Positions 29,918 through 38,203 of a stretch of 64,000 bases of DNA are shown one piece after another. Numbering within the stretch: position 1 is the first letter of the stretch; every line of letters begins with the position of its first letter. The notes under the pieces were generated by a model that made no database searches, was not told where the DNA came from, and worked only from the letters and a program-made list of their open reading frames with translations. A program made the position numbers and the translations under genes. This DNA comes from Betaproteobacteria bacterium HGW-Betaproteobacteria-9 (GTDB lineage: Bacteria; Pseudomonadota; Gammaproteobacteria; Burkholderiales; Burkholderiaceae_C), in assembly GCA_002842215.1 (NCBI GenBank), contig PHCC01000003.1:124001-188000 (forward strand), read 5' to 3'.

Positions 29918-30502
29918 ATGTTGAAAATCCAGGCCACCCTGTGGGCCATCACGCTGACTTCGGTGCTCAGCGCCTGCGGCAACCTGAAGTCCAGCCCCGA
30001 CACCCAGGGGCAACCGGCCGCCGCTGCGGTCGACCCGACCACACAGTGCCTGAGTGCCGCCCCCACGCTCACGCGCCACTCCCCCGGTGAGTTGTATCTG
30101 AGCGCGGCGCAATGTATCGAGCAGGACAGGCTGGACGACGCGGCTTTCCTCTATGGGGTGGCGGGGAGCGAGGGCCGTTTCGATACCCGTCGGGTGGCCG
30201 ACACCACCGCACACCAGGTGGCCAACTTCCTGGGTGTGGTCTTCACGAAGCACGTCGGGGAGACTTCGTCGGCCAGGCTGTCTGGGCACATGAGGACCCA
30301 GCTCGATGACCCGCAGGCCCGGCAGGCGTTTTGCCGCAGACTGAAGGGGCTTCCACCGCCCAGCTACCACCCGCAATACATGCTCGGCCACGGGATGCAG
30401 GCCTTCACCTCCGCCAGCGCGAAAGATGCCCTCATTGCCCTGCCAGATGCACACAAGGCCTGGGCGTCTGCGGTCAACGAGTACATGGACTGCGTTGAGT
30501 AG
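29918..30502 (+). CDS. Lipoprotein, candidate immunity protein of the effector cassette
   Basis: The 194-residue product starts at ATG 29918 behind a perfect AAGGAGG and has a lipobox LSAC (C20). The mature part has several cysteines and a helical core (GELYLSAAQCIEQDRLDDAAFLYGVAGSEGRFDT), with no family I recognise. Position directly after a toxin-like lipase, periplasmic localisation and strong ribosome site are what immunity lipoproteins against lipase effectors look like. It is followed immediately by a fragment of a second effector 3' end. Confidence 0.65.
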   Translation: MLKIQATLWAITLTSVLSACGNLKSSPDTQGQPAAAAVDPTTQCLSAAPTLTRHSPGELYLSAAQCIEQDRLDDAAFLYGVAGSEGRFDTRRVADTTAHQVANFLGVVFTKHVGETSSARLSGHMRTQLDDPQARQAFCRRLKGLPPPSYHPQYMLGHGMQAFTSASAKDALIALPDAHKAWASAVNEYMDCVE

Positions 30503-30505
30503 GGC

Positions 30506-30620
30506 TGCGCCTGTGCGTCGTGCACGAGGGGCGCATCCTGAGCGAGATGCCCATCGCCCCGGCGCTCGCACGCGACAGGTGTCCGCGCCGCAGACCCCGG
30601 CGTCCGTGCGGGTCTGAGGA
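30506..30620 (+). pseudogene. Orphan 3' end of a second effector gene (remnant)
   Basis: These ~115 bases repeat the 3' end of the effector gene (29610-29808) with a few changes and one ~80-base internal deletion. MHEGHLLSEMPIAPALAR in the intact gene becomes VHEGRILSEMPIAPALAR here, and the block CGCCGCAGACCCCGGCG plus GCGGGTCTGAGGA closes both. No start or full domain remains. It shows that a second effector gene once followed the lipoprotein gene. Confidence 0.75.
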
Positions 30621-30663
30621 ACAAGGCCCCACCCCGCAGCGCCCCGCTCTACAATCCGCAGCT

Positions 30664-30757
30664 TCACCGGGGGTGCCGGGCCCGCAGCGACGCGGGCAGC
30701 GGCTGAGAAATACCCCTCTCACCTGATCTGGGTTGTGCCAGCGTAGGGAGCGTGACC
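30664..30757 (+). ncRNA. TPP riboswitch (THI box)
   Basis: The segment carries the conserved THI-element parts in order: GGGGGTGCC near the start, CTGAGAAATACCC (P3/J3-2), ACCTGATCTGGGT (P4-P5 core) and TGCCAGCGTAGGGA at the end. It binds thiamine pyrophosphate and turns genes off when TPP is plentiful. It lies 75 bp before thiB, so it controls thiamine uptake. The variable P3a arm (cgggcccgcagcgacgcggg) is GC-rich. Confidence 0.93.
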
Positions 30758-30832
30758 AGCCGGCCGCCGATGGATGCGAGCTGTCCCTGTCAGGCGCTTC
30801 CCGTGGCGTTTTTTTCGACAAGGCGGCTTCAC

Positions 30833-31897
30833 ATGCAACGGCGGTTTTTTTCTGCGGCACTGGTTTCGGTTTCCTTCGCGGCCCTGGGCGCAGCGCCCGC
30901 GGCCTGGGCGCAGGCGGTGCCGCTGCGCGTGCTGACCCACGGTTCGTTCGATCTGCCCAAGGAGCTGCTGGCGCAGTTCGAGAAAGACGCGGGCGTGAAG
31001 CTGCAGATCGTCAAGGCCGGTGACGCCGGCGAAATGGTCAACAAGCTGATCCTCACCAAAGCCCGGCCCATCGCCGATGTGGTCTACGGCATCGACAACA
31101 CGCTGCTGCCGCGCGCGCTCGCCGCGGGTGTGATCGATCCCCACACCGGTCCCGCCGCCCAGCGCGCCTCGGCCGCCGCCATGGTCGAGGGCGCCGACAA
31201 GACCGGAGTGGTTTCGGGCGTGGTCCCGGTGGACTACGGCTTCGTGAACCTCAACGTCGACAAAGCCTGGTTCGCCAGCAAGGGCCTGGCGCTGCCGACC
31301 TCGCTGGAAGACCTGGCCAAGCCCGCCTACGCCAAGCTGCTGGTGGTGCAGAACCCGGCCACCTCCAGCCCCGGCCAGGCCTTCATGTTCGCCACCATCG
31401 CCGGCCTGGGCGAAGAGGCCGCATTCCAGTGGTGGGGCCAGATGCGCGCCAACGGCGTGAAGGTGGTCAAGGGCTGGACCGAGGCCTACTACACCGAGTT
31501 CACGCGCAACGGCGGCACGCGGCCCATCGTCGTCAGCTACGCCAGCAGCCCGGCGGCCGAGGTGTTCTACGCCAAGGAAAAACTCAGCGTTTCGCCCACC
31601 GCCAACCTGTTCCTCAAGGGCGGTGTGTTCCGTCAGGTCGAAGGTGTGGCGCTGGTCAAGGGCGGCAACCCGGCCGCGCGCGAAGCAGCGAACCAGTTCA
31701 TCGAGTTCCTGCGCTCGGCCCCGGCCCAGCAGGCGCTGCAGACCACCATGTGGATGTTCCCGGCCGAAGCGGGCGCGGCGCGTGTGGAGGTGATGAAGGC
31801 GCACGCCAGCGAGCCGACGGCGTTTGACAACCCGGCGGATGCACACCTGAAAGCCAAGGCCTGGCTGCAGCGCTGGACCAAGGTGGTCCTCAAATAA
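30833..31897 (+). CDS. thiB: Thiamine ABC transporter, substrate-binding protein ThiB
   Basis: The 354-residue periplasmic protein has a Sec signal (RRFFSAALVSVSFAALGAAPAAWAQA) and the ThiB features VPLRVLTHGSFDLPKELLAQFEKDAGVKLQIVKAGDAG, DVVYGIDN and VPVDYGFVNLN. It binds thiamine/TPP outside the inner membrane. The TPP riboswitch upstream and thiP/thiQ downstream agree. Start 30833 is used because it heads the signal peptide; the ORF can extend into the riboswitch (30752). Confidence 0.94.
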   Translation: MQRRFFSAALVSVSFAALGAAPAAWAQAVPLRVLTHGSFDLPKELLAQFEKDAGVKLQIVKAGDAGEMVNKLILTKARPIADVVYGIDNTLLPRALAAGVIDPHTGPAAQRASAAAMVEGADKTGVVSGVVPVDYGFVNLNVDKAWFASKGLALPTSLEDLAKPAYAKLLVVQNPATSSPGQAFMFATIAGLGEEAAFQWWGQMRANGVKVVKGWTEAYYTEFTRNGGTRPIVVSYASSPAAEVFYAKEKLSVSPTANLFLKGGVFRQVEGVALVKGGNPAAREAANQFIEFLRSAPAQQALQTTMWMFPAEAGAARVEVMKAHASEPTAFDNPADAHLKAKAWLQRWTKVVLK

Positions 31898-31902
31898 ACC
31901 CC

Positions 31903-33517
31903 ATACAGCGCCCAGCCCGCTGGCTGCTGCCCGCGCTGCCGCTGGTCTTTCTGGCGCTGCTGCTGGTGGCGCCGGTCGTGCGGCTGCTGGCCGAGGGCTT
32001 GGGCGCGGGGGAATGGTCCGGTGGCGAGCCGCTGCGCTGGCTCGATGTCTGGCAGGACGACTACCTGCGCTGGCGCGTGTTGTGGTCCTTGACCCAGGCG
32101 GCGATCACCTGCGCACTGGCCCTGGTGCTGGGCCTGCCGGTGGCCTGGGTGCTGGCGCGGCTGGAGTTTCCGGGCCGCGCGCTCGTGCTGCGCCTGCTGA
32201 TGCTGCCCTTCGTGGTGCCCACGCTGGTGGCCGCGCTCGGCGTGCTCGCGCTCTGGGGGCCGCGCGGTCTGCTGGGTGTGCCGTTGGCCGGGGCTGGCAT
32301 CGAACTGGTGGACACGCCCTGGCTGCTGCTTTATGGCAACCTGTTCTTCAACCTCTGCGTGGTGGTCCGCGCCGGCGTGGACGCGCTGGAGCAGGTGAGC
32401 GCGCCGCGTGTGGCCGCCGCGCGCACGCTGGGGGCCACGCCCTGGCGCGCATTCTGGCGCGTGGAGTGGCCGGCGATCGCACCCTGGCTGGCGTCGGCGC
32501 TGTGCCTGGTGTTCCTCTACTGCTTTGCCGGCTTCGGCCTCGCGCTGATCCTGGGCGGGCAGGACTACGCCACGGTCGAGGTCGAGATCTACACCCTGGT
32601 GGCGCACGAACTGGAACTGGGTCAGGCGGGCGTGCTCGCGGTCTGGATGCTGGGGCTGACCGGCGCCGTGGCTCTGGCCTACGCTTGGCTGGAGAAGCGA
32701 CTCGCAGCGCCCGGCCGCGTGTCACCGGTGGCGCGCCAGCGTCCCTGCAGCGGTGCGCAGTGGTCGGCGGTGGGCGCCGCGTTGCTGGTGTTGTTCGTCG
32801 TGTGCGCGGCGCCGCTGCTGGCCATCGTGTGGCGCGCGGCGCAGGCGCTGCTGACCGGGCAGGGCGCCGCCGTTCTGTTCGAAGCCGACACGCGCGCGGC
32901 TCTGTGGAACACGCTGCGCTTCACCGCCATGGCGCTGACCCTGGCCACTGCGCTTGGCCTCACGCACGCGCTCGCGGTGCGCGCGCTGGACACAGCGAGC
33001 CTGCAGCGCCACGCCTGCGAAGCGCGCGGTGTGCTGGCGCTGGCCTGGCGCGCCGCGGCCTTCCTGCCGTTTGTGGTGTCGCCGGTCACGGTCGCGTTCG
33101 GCCTGTTGCTGCTCTACCCGGACTGGACCGCGAGCCTGGCCCTGCTGGTGGCGGCCTACGCGCTGCTGGCCTATCCCTTCGTGGCCAAGTCGCTCACCGC
33201 CGCAGGCCGCGGCCACGCTGGGCGCACGGCCATGGCGCGTGTTGTGGCGGGTCACGCTGCCGCTGGTGGCGCCCGCGCTGCGCCGCGGTATGGCCTTCGC
33301 CGCCGCCACCGCGCTGGGCGAGTTCGCCGTCACGCTGTTCCTCTCGCGCCCCGAATGGACCACGCTCACGACGCTGATCTACCAGCACTTGGGCCGCCCC
33401 GGCGCCGCCAACCTCGACGCCGCGCTGGTGCTCGCCTGTGTGCTGATGGGGCTGGCGCTGGCCGCGTTCACGCTGCTCGAAGACCCTGCGCAGAAGGACA
33501 ATGACGCTCATGCTTGA
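31903..33517 (+). pseudogene. thiP: thiP, thiamine transporter permease, damaged (frameshift and no normal start codon)
   Basis: ThiP is the two-domain permease of the thiamine importer. Coding similarity begins at 31903 with QRPARWLLPALPLVFLALLL, but the codon where ATG is expected is ATA. The first usable GTG (31966) would remove the first membrane helix. The frame runs correctly to SLTAA at ~33204, then thiP-like sequence continues one frame over (AATLGARPWRVLWRVTLPLVAP to the stop at 33515-33517). About ten residues usual just before the EAA loop seem to be missing, so a small deletion shifted the frame. The transporter is probably inactive here, unless these are sequencing errors. Confidence 0.78.
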
Positions 33518-34154
33518 ACTGCGCGACATCCGCAAACAATGGGACCACCGCCCGCTGCTCGACGGCGTGAGCCTGCGCGTGGCGGCCGGCGAAACCGTGG
33601 CCCTGCTCGGTGCCTCGGGCAGCGGCAAGAGCACCCTGCTCAAGATCGTGGCCGGGCTGGACGCGCCCGAGGTGGGCAGCGTGTGGTTCGATGGCGTGGA
33701 CATCACGGCCCTGCCGCCCGAGCAGCGCGGCTTTGCGCTCATGTTCCAGGACTTCGCGCTGTTCCCCCACCTCAACTTGCAGGACAACGTGGCCTTCGGT
33801 CTGGTGGAGCAAGGCGTGCGCCGCAGCGAGGCGCGGGAGCGCTCGCGCATCATGCTCGCGCGCTTCGGCCTCGCCGGTCAGGCGCTGGGCAAGGTCTGGA
33901 CGCTGTCGGGCGGTGAGCAGCAGCGCGTGGCGCTGGCGCGTGCGCTCATCACGCAGCCGCGCGCCCTGCTGCTCGACGAACCCTTCAGCGCACTCGACGC
34001 CACGCTGCGCGAGCAGCTGCGCACCGAGTTCCGCGAACGCATCGCCGAGGCGGGCATGACCGCCATCCTGGTCACGCACGACGAACAGGAAGCCCGCGCC
34101 ATGGCGCAGCATGGCTGGGGCCTGCAGGGCGGGAAGCTGGTTTCACTCTGGTGA
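33501..34154 (+). CDS. thiQ: Thiamine ABC transporter, ATP-binding protein ThiQ
   Basis: A 217-residue ATPase with Walker [11 protein letters not shown]-loop MFQDFALFPHLN, signature LSGGEQQR, Walker B LLLDEPFSALD and switch VTHDEQEA. Its small size without regulatory C-domain fits ThiQ. Two starts are possible, ATG 33501 or 33510; both overlap the end of the damaged thiP. The ATPase itself looks intact. Confidence 0.92.
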   Translation: MTLMLELRDIRKQWDHRPLLDGVSLRVAAGETVALLGASGSGKSTLLKIVAGLDAPEVGSVWFDGVDITALPPEQRGFALMFQDFALFPHLNLQDNVAFGLVEQGVRRSEARERSRIMLARFGLAGQALGKVWTLSGGEQQRVALARALITQPRALLLDEPFSALDATLREQLRTEFRERIAEAGMTAILVTHDEQEARAMAQHGWGLQGGKLVSLW

Positions 34155-34163
34155 GAGTCTGGC

Positions 34164-34202
34164 TCCCTCTCCCGCCAACGGGAGAGGGCAGGGGTGAGGG
34201 GC
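34164..34202 (+). repeat. Dispersed intergenic repeat, family 2, copy 1
   Basis: CCCTCTCCCG-ccaa-CGGGAGAGGG is a 10-bp perfect hairpin followed by CAGGGGTGAGGGG. A near-identical element sits at 57413-57452. It lies right after thiQ and could act as a transcript-end hairpin. Confidence 0.75.
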
Positions 34203-34277
34203 CCCCAGTACCGCTGGCACAATGAATCCGCAGGCACCTGCGGGTGCATCCCACTCACACATCCAACGGGAGTTCAC

Positions 34278-34625
34278 ATGGGCTGGTTTTCCAAATCCAC
34301 CGACGGCTTTTTCCTCAGCACCACCACGCCGCCAGGCATCGAATTGAAGCAGTACCTGGGGGTGGTCAACGGCGAAGCCATCATCGGCGCCAACATCTTC
34401 CGCGACATGTTCTCGTCGGTCCGTGACGTCGTGGGCGGACGCGCCGGCGGCTACGAGCGCGCGCTGGCCGGTGCACGCGACGCGGCGATGGACGAACTGA
34501 TCGAGGCGGCGAAACAGATGGGCGCCAACGGTGTGATCGGCATCGACTTCGACTACGAAGTCATGGGCGAGACCAACGGCATGATGATGGTCGCCGTCAG
34601 TGGCACGGCGGTCAAGCTGGGCTGA
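34278..34625 (+). CDS. YbjQ family (DUF74) heavy-metal-binding-domain protein
   Basis: The 115-residue protein has the YbjQ pattern: [30 protein letters not shown], then [20 protein letters not shown]. Members form pentamers; their function is unknown despite the 'metal-binding' label. The ATG at 34278 has GGGAG upstream. The next gene starts 10 bp after the stop. Confidence 0.88.
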   Translation: MGWFSKSTDGFFLSTTTPPGIELKQYLGVVNGEAIIGANIFRDMFSSVRDVVGGRAGGYERALAGARDAAMDELIEAAKQMGANGVIGIDFDYEVMGETNGMMMVAVSGTAVKLG

Positions 34626-34635
34626 GGACCACCGC

Positions 34636-35088
34636 ATGCCCATGGACGCCTACATCCTCATCGGCAACGCCAACACCCGCAAGACCTCGGTCGTGCGCAG
34701 CCTCACGGGCTGTTTCAACCGCAGCGTGCGCGACATCCAGCTGCAAAGCAGCCGGCGACCGCAGCGCTTCTACGCCCGTGTCGGCACCCTGCAGATCACC
34801 CGGACCTCGATCGAAGATTTCATCCATGAAGTGGACCGTTCGCGTTGCGAAGCGGTGGTGTTCTGCCTCTCGCCCACGGCACACAAGACCGACCTGGAGG
34901 AATTTCCCGACGCCCAGACCTACGTGGCCGCCCTGCGTGAGCGGGGCTGGCGCATCAAGGGCGTGGCGGTGCTGGGCCAGGACGGCGGCGGCGTGCGCGC
35001 GCCCAACCTGCGGCAGTACATCCAGGCGCCGACGGCACCCGTCAATCTGACGGCGCGCGATGTGCGGGCGCAGTTCGGGTGGCTGTGA
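34636..35088 (+). CDS. Hypothetical protein with P-loop-like motif
   Basis: The 150-residue protein starts DAYILIGNANTRKTSVVRSL, a Walker A-like G-x4-GK[ST] variant (GNANTRKTS), at the usual place after a hydrophobic strand. No clear Walker B is seen, and the rest (HEVDRSRCEAVVFCLSPT, then GVRAPNLRQYIQ) does not match a family I recognise. It directly follows ybjQ, 10 bp away, so it is probably co-transcribed. NTP binding is only a suggestion. Confidence 0.6.
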   Translation: MPMDAYILIGNANTRKTSVVRSLTGCFNRSVRDIQLQSSRRPQRFYARVGTLQITRTSIEDFIHEVDRSRCEAVVFCLSPTAHKTDLEEFPDAQTYVAALRERGWRIKGVAVLGQDGGGVRAPNLRQYIQAPTAPVNLTARDVRAQFGWL

Positions 35089-35118
35089 ACCTTGGCCGCA
35101 GGGACGCAGAAGTTCGCT

Positions 35119-35574
35119 ATGAACAGGTTGTTCAGTGCTTGGCAGAGGTGGCTGACGGTGCTTCTGCTTATGTTGGGGTGCATGAACGCTCATGCCGAGG
35201 TGTACCGGTGGGTGGACGATCAGGGCCGTGTGCATTTTGATGACCGTCCGCCGGAAAAGAGGCCCAAGAAGGGCGTCGAAGAGGTCAAGGTGCGGCGGGG
35301 TAATGTCGTGGACCCGGTGAAGATCGTTCCTCCCAGCAAAGAACCTGCGGTGGAACCACTGTCTGAACCCGCTTCAGTGGCAGCGCCGGGTTCACCCCAG
35401 GGCAAAGGGGGTGTGGTGGCCAGTCAAGCCGATTGCGCCGCGAAGAAGAAAGCCTACGAAGCCTCGACGGCCTGTTATGACGCTTGCGTTCAGATGGCGT
35501 GCACTCCGGGGGGCTGTTTCAGGAACCTCAGCAAGTGTGGTCATTGCACCAACCTTTTCATGCCCCGTTGTTGA
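35119..35574 (+). CDS. DUF4124 domain exported protein with Cys-rich tail
   Basis: The 151-residue product has a signal peptide (WLTVLLLMLGCMNAHA) followed by the DUF4124 signature VYRWVDDQGRVHFDDRPP, a Pro/Lys-rich linker and a C-terminal segment with eight cysteines (CAAKKKAYEASTACYDACVQMAC...). DUF4124 proteins are periplasmic and of unknown role; the Cys-rich tail suggests disulfide bonding. The hairpin at 35585-35606 lies between it and the convergent transglycosylase gene. Confidence 0.82.
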   Translation: MNRLFSAWQRWLTVLLLMLGCMNAHAEVYRWVDDQGRVHFDDRPPEKRPKKGVEEVKVRRGNVVDPVKIVPPSKEPAVEPLSEPASVAAPGSPQGKGGVVASQADCAAKKKAYEASTACYDACVQMACTPGGCFRNLSKCGHCTNLFMPRC

Positions 35575-35593
35575 TGTCAGGGCGGCGGCCGCT

Positions 35594-36781
35594 TCACTGC
35601 GGCCGCAGCGCACGCAGCAGCTTCAGCCCGCCGCGCCCGTTCACTTCCATCCCCAGCCGCGCCTGCTCCAACCGGATTGCTTCGCGGCTCTTCTCACCCA
35701 GCATGCCGTCCACCTCTCCAATGTCGTGACCGCGCAGGATGAGCAGGCCTTGCAGTTCGCGGCGCTCGGCGCGCGAGATGCCCGGGTCGTCGGTGGGCCA
35801 GGGGGTGGTGAAGGGGCCGGCGCCGCGCAGGCGGTCGCTCAGGTGGGCGATGGCCAGGCCGTAGCTTTCGGCGGCGTTGTAGCTGTAGATCGCGTCGAAA
35901 TTCTTGAACACGAGGAAGGCCGGACCTTGTGCGCCCGCGGGCGTCATCAGGCCGGCGGAGCCGAGGCCGCCGGGCAGGGGTGAGCCGTCCACGCGGCGCA
36001 CACCGCGTGCGGCCCACTCGCTCAGGGGGCGCTTGCTGCGGCGGCCTTCCTGCGTGGCGCTGAAACCATCGGGCAGCTTGACCTCAAAGCCCCAGGGCTG
36101 GCCGGCCTGCCAGCCGGCCTTGGTGAGGAAGTTCGCGGTGGAGGCGAGTGCGTCGGCGGTGCTGTCCATCAGGTCACGGCGGCCGTCGCCATCGAAGTCG
36201 ACGGCCAGGCGTTCGAAGGTGGTGGGCATGAACTGCGTGTGGCCGAAGGCGCCGGCCCAGGAGCCCACGAGCCGCTCGGGTGCGATGTGGCCGCCCTGCA
36301 GGATGCGCAGCGCCGAATAGAGCTCGCCGCGAAAAAACGCCTGGCGCCGACCAAAGCACGACAGCGTGCCCAGTGCCTGCACCAGCGGGTATTTGCCGAA
36401 GTTCTGGCCGAAGTTGCTCTCCACGCCCCAGACCGCCACCACCGTGGCCGGGTCCACCCCGAAGCGTTGCTGCACACGCGCCAGCGTCTCGGCATGCGTC
36501 GCCAGCATGGCGCGCCCGTCGGCCACACGTTCCTCGTCGACCAGGCCGCTGAGGTAGTCCCAGATCGGCATGCGGAACTCGGGCTGGTAGTCCAGCTTCT
36601 CGATCACGCTCATGTCGGGCTGCAGGTCCTCGGTGAAACGGCGGTAGGCCGATTCGGAGACGCCGGCGGCGCGGGCCGTGCCTTGCAGGTCGTCGATGCA
36701 GCGGGTGAACTCGGGCGGAGCGGTCTGGGCGAACGCGGGCAGGGTGATGGCCAGGGCGGCCAGTTGCAGGATGTGTTTCAT
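35594..36781 (-). CDS. MltB-like lytic murein transglycosylase with peptidoglycan-binding domain
   Basis: The 395-residue protein has a signal peptide (AALAITLPAFAQ) and an SLT_2 domain with catalytic Glu in WGVESNFGQN, then GAFGHTQFMPTT and DGDGRRDLMDS. The C-terminal PG_binding_1 domain reads LQGLLILRGHDIGEVDGMLG. It cleaves glycan strands to 1,6-anhydro products. There is no lipobox, so it is soluble in the periplasm. It lies 1 bp downstream of the beta-CASP nuclease gene. Confidence 0.92.
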   Translation of the reverse strand: MKHILQLAALAITLPAFAQTAPPEFTRCIDDLQGTARAAGVSESAYRRFTEDLQPDMSVIEKLDYQPEFRMPIWDYLSGLVDEERVADGRAMLATHAETLARVQQRFGVDPATVVAVWGVESNFGQNFGKYPLVQALGTLSCFGRRQAFFRGELYSALRILQGGHIAPERLVGSWAGAFGHTQFMPTTFERLAVDFDGDGRRDLMDSTADALASTANFLTKAGWQAGQPWGFEVKLPDGFSATQEGRRSKRPLSEWAARGVRRVDGSPLPGGLGSAGLMTPAGAQGPAFLVFKNFDAIYSYNAAESYGLAIAHLSDRLRGAGPFTTPWPTDDPGISRAERRELQGLLILRGHDIGEVDGMLGEKSREAIRLEQARLGMEVNGRGGLKLLRALRPQ

Positions 36782-36782
36782 C

Positions 36783-38147
36783 TCATGCCGCCCAGGTGCT
36801 GCCGTGCTCTGGCACCATCGCCTGCCAGCGCAGCTCGGTCTCGATGCGGTGGCGCAGCGCGTCGGAGGCGCCCATGTCGCCGTGCGTGACGAACACGCGG
36901 TGCGGTGCGGTGGGCAGGGCGCGCAGCCAGTCCATGAGCTGGCTGGCGTCGGCGTGCGCCGAGGCCGATTTCATCTGCACCACCTCGGCGCGCACGGGCA
37001 CGTCCTGGCCGTGGATGCGCAGCTTGGTCGCGCCGTCCGACAGGCTGGCGCCACGCGTGCCGGGCGCCTGGTAGCCGGTGAGCACCACCATGTTGCGGTG
37101 GTGGCCAAGGTACTGCACCAGGTGGTGCAGCACGCGCCCGCCGGTGGCCATGCCGGCGGCGGCGAGCACGATCTTGGGGCCGTGTTGTTGGGCGATGGCC
37201 TTGGACTCGTCGGCCGAGCGCGTCATCTTGGCCACGTGCTCCATGTCGCGGCACTGCGCGGCGTTGAGCCGGTGCTCGCCCAGGTGGCGGTCGTAGAGGT
37301 CGGTGGTGTGGATGGCCATGGGGCTGTCCAGGTACACCGGCAGGCTGTGCGGCAGCACGCCGTTGGCCTTGAGCAGGGCGATGGCGTGCAGGATCTCCTG
37401 CGCGCGGCCCACCGCGAACACCGGCACCACGGCCGTGCCACCGCGCGCGGCCACGCGCGCCAGCGCCGGGCCGAGTTCGGCCAGCACGTCTTCTTCGGGG
37501 TGCTCGCGGTCGCCGTAGGTGGACTCGACCACCACCACGTCGGCCGCGGGCGGCTTGTCGGGCGGATTCATCAGCGAATCGTCGGGCCGGCCCAGGTCGC
37601 CCGAGAACAGAATGCGTTTGCCACCCACTTCCAGCAGCAGGCTGGCCGCGCCGAGGATGTGGCCCGCACTGGTGAAGCTCGCCTTCCAGCCATGCAGCGG
37701 TTCAAAGACCTGGTGCGTGGGCACGGTGCGGATCAGCTTGAGGCAGTCCAGCGCGTCACTCTCGGTGTAGAGCGGCAGCGCGGGCGCGTGTTTGCTGAAG
37801 CCTTTGCGGTTGGCGAAATTGGCGTCTTCTTCCTGGATGTGGCCGCTGTCGGGCAACAGGATCTGCGCGAGATCGCGCGTGGCGGGTGTGGCCCAGACCT
37901 TGCCGCGAAAACCCTCCTTGGCCAGCAGGGGCAGGTAGCCGCTGTGGTCCAGGTGCGCGTGCGTCAGGATCACGGCGCCGATGTGGTTGGGCATCACCGG
38001 CAACGGGTCGCGGTTGCGCAGGCGCAGCTGCTTGTAGCCCTGGAACAGGCCGCAGTCCACGAGCACGCTCTGCCCGTTGAATTCGACCAGGTATTTGGAG
38101 CCGGTGACGGTGCCGGCCGCGCCGAGGAATCGGATGTGTACATTCAT
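36783..38147 (-). CDS. MBL-fold beta-CASP RNA endonuclease-like protein (YsH1/CPSF73-like)
   Basis: The 454-residue protein has metallo-beta-lactamase motifs THAHLDHSGYLP (zinc), SGDLGRPDD and VFVTHGD, with a beta-CASP insert containing PVFAVGRAQEIL and the HADASQL motif. It also has the RMMBL C-terminal segment. Bacterial relatives (TTHA0252) are RNA endonucleases. ATG 38147 is preferred; ATG 38156 is also possible. The haloacid dehalogenase gene diverges from it. Confidence 0.88.
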   Translation of the reverse strand: MNVHIRFLGAAGTVTGSKYLVEFNGQSVLVDCGLFQGYKQLRLRNRDPLPVMPNHIGAVILTHAHLDHSGYLPLLAKEGFRGKVWATPATRDLAQILLPDSGHIQEEDANFANRKGFSKHAPALPLYTESDALDCLKLIRTVPTHQVFEPLHGWKASFTSAGHILGAASLLLEVGGKRILFSGDLGRPDDSLMNPPDKPPAADVVVVESTYGDREHPEEDVLAELGPALARVAARGGTAVVPVFAVGRAQEILHAIALLKANGVLPHSLPVYLDSPMAIHTTDLYDRHLGEHRLNAAQCRDMEHVAKMTRSADESKAIAQQHGPKIVLAAAGMATGGRVLHHLVQYLGHHRNMVVLTGYQAPGTRGASLSDGATKLRIHGQDVPVRAEVVQMKSASAHADASQLMDWLRALPTAPHRVFVTHGDMGASDALRHRIETELRWQAMVPEHGSTWAA

Positions 38148-38203
38148 GCAAATCATCTTACCCTTGTGGTGACGCTAAAACCCTCCACCCAGGAGTCCGA
38201 TCC

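Noticed and set aside
27516-30620. Naming the lipase locus as a type VI secretion cluster
   Set aside because: No vgrG, hcp, PAAR, tss gene or adaptor is in the window; the tail looks closer to XVIPCD, so only an effector-immunity cassette is claimed.
33180-33240. Programmed ribosomal frameshift in thiP
   Set aside because: There is no slippery heptamer, conserved residues are missing at the junction, and the start codon is also abnormal, so decay is the simpler reading.
35585-35606. Hairpin GCGGCCGC-ttcact-GCGGCCGC as a terminator
   Set aside because: The stem is good, but there is no T-run on either strand and it overlaps the transglycosylase stop region, so I do not call it a terminator.
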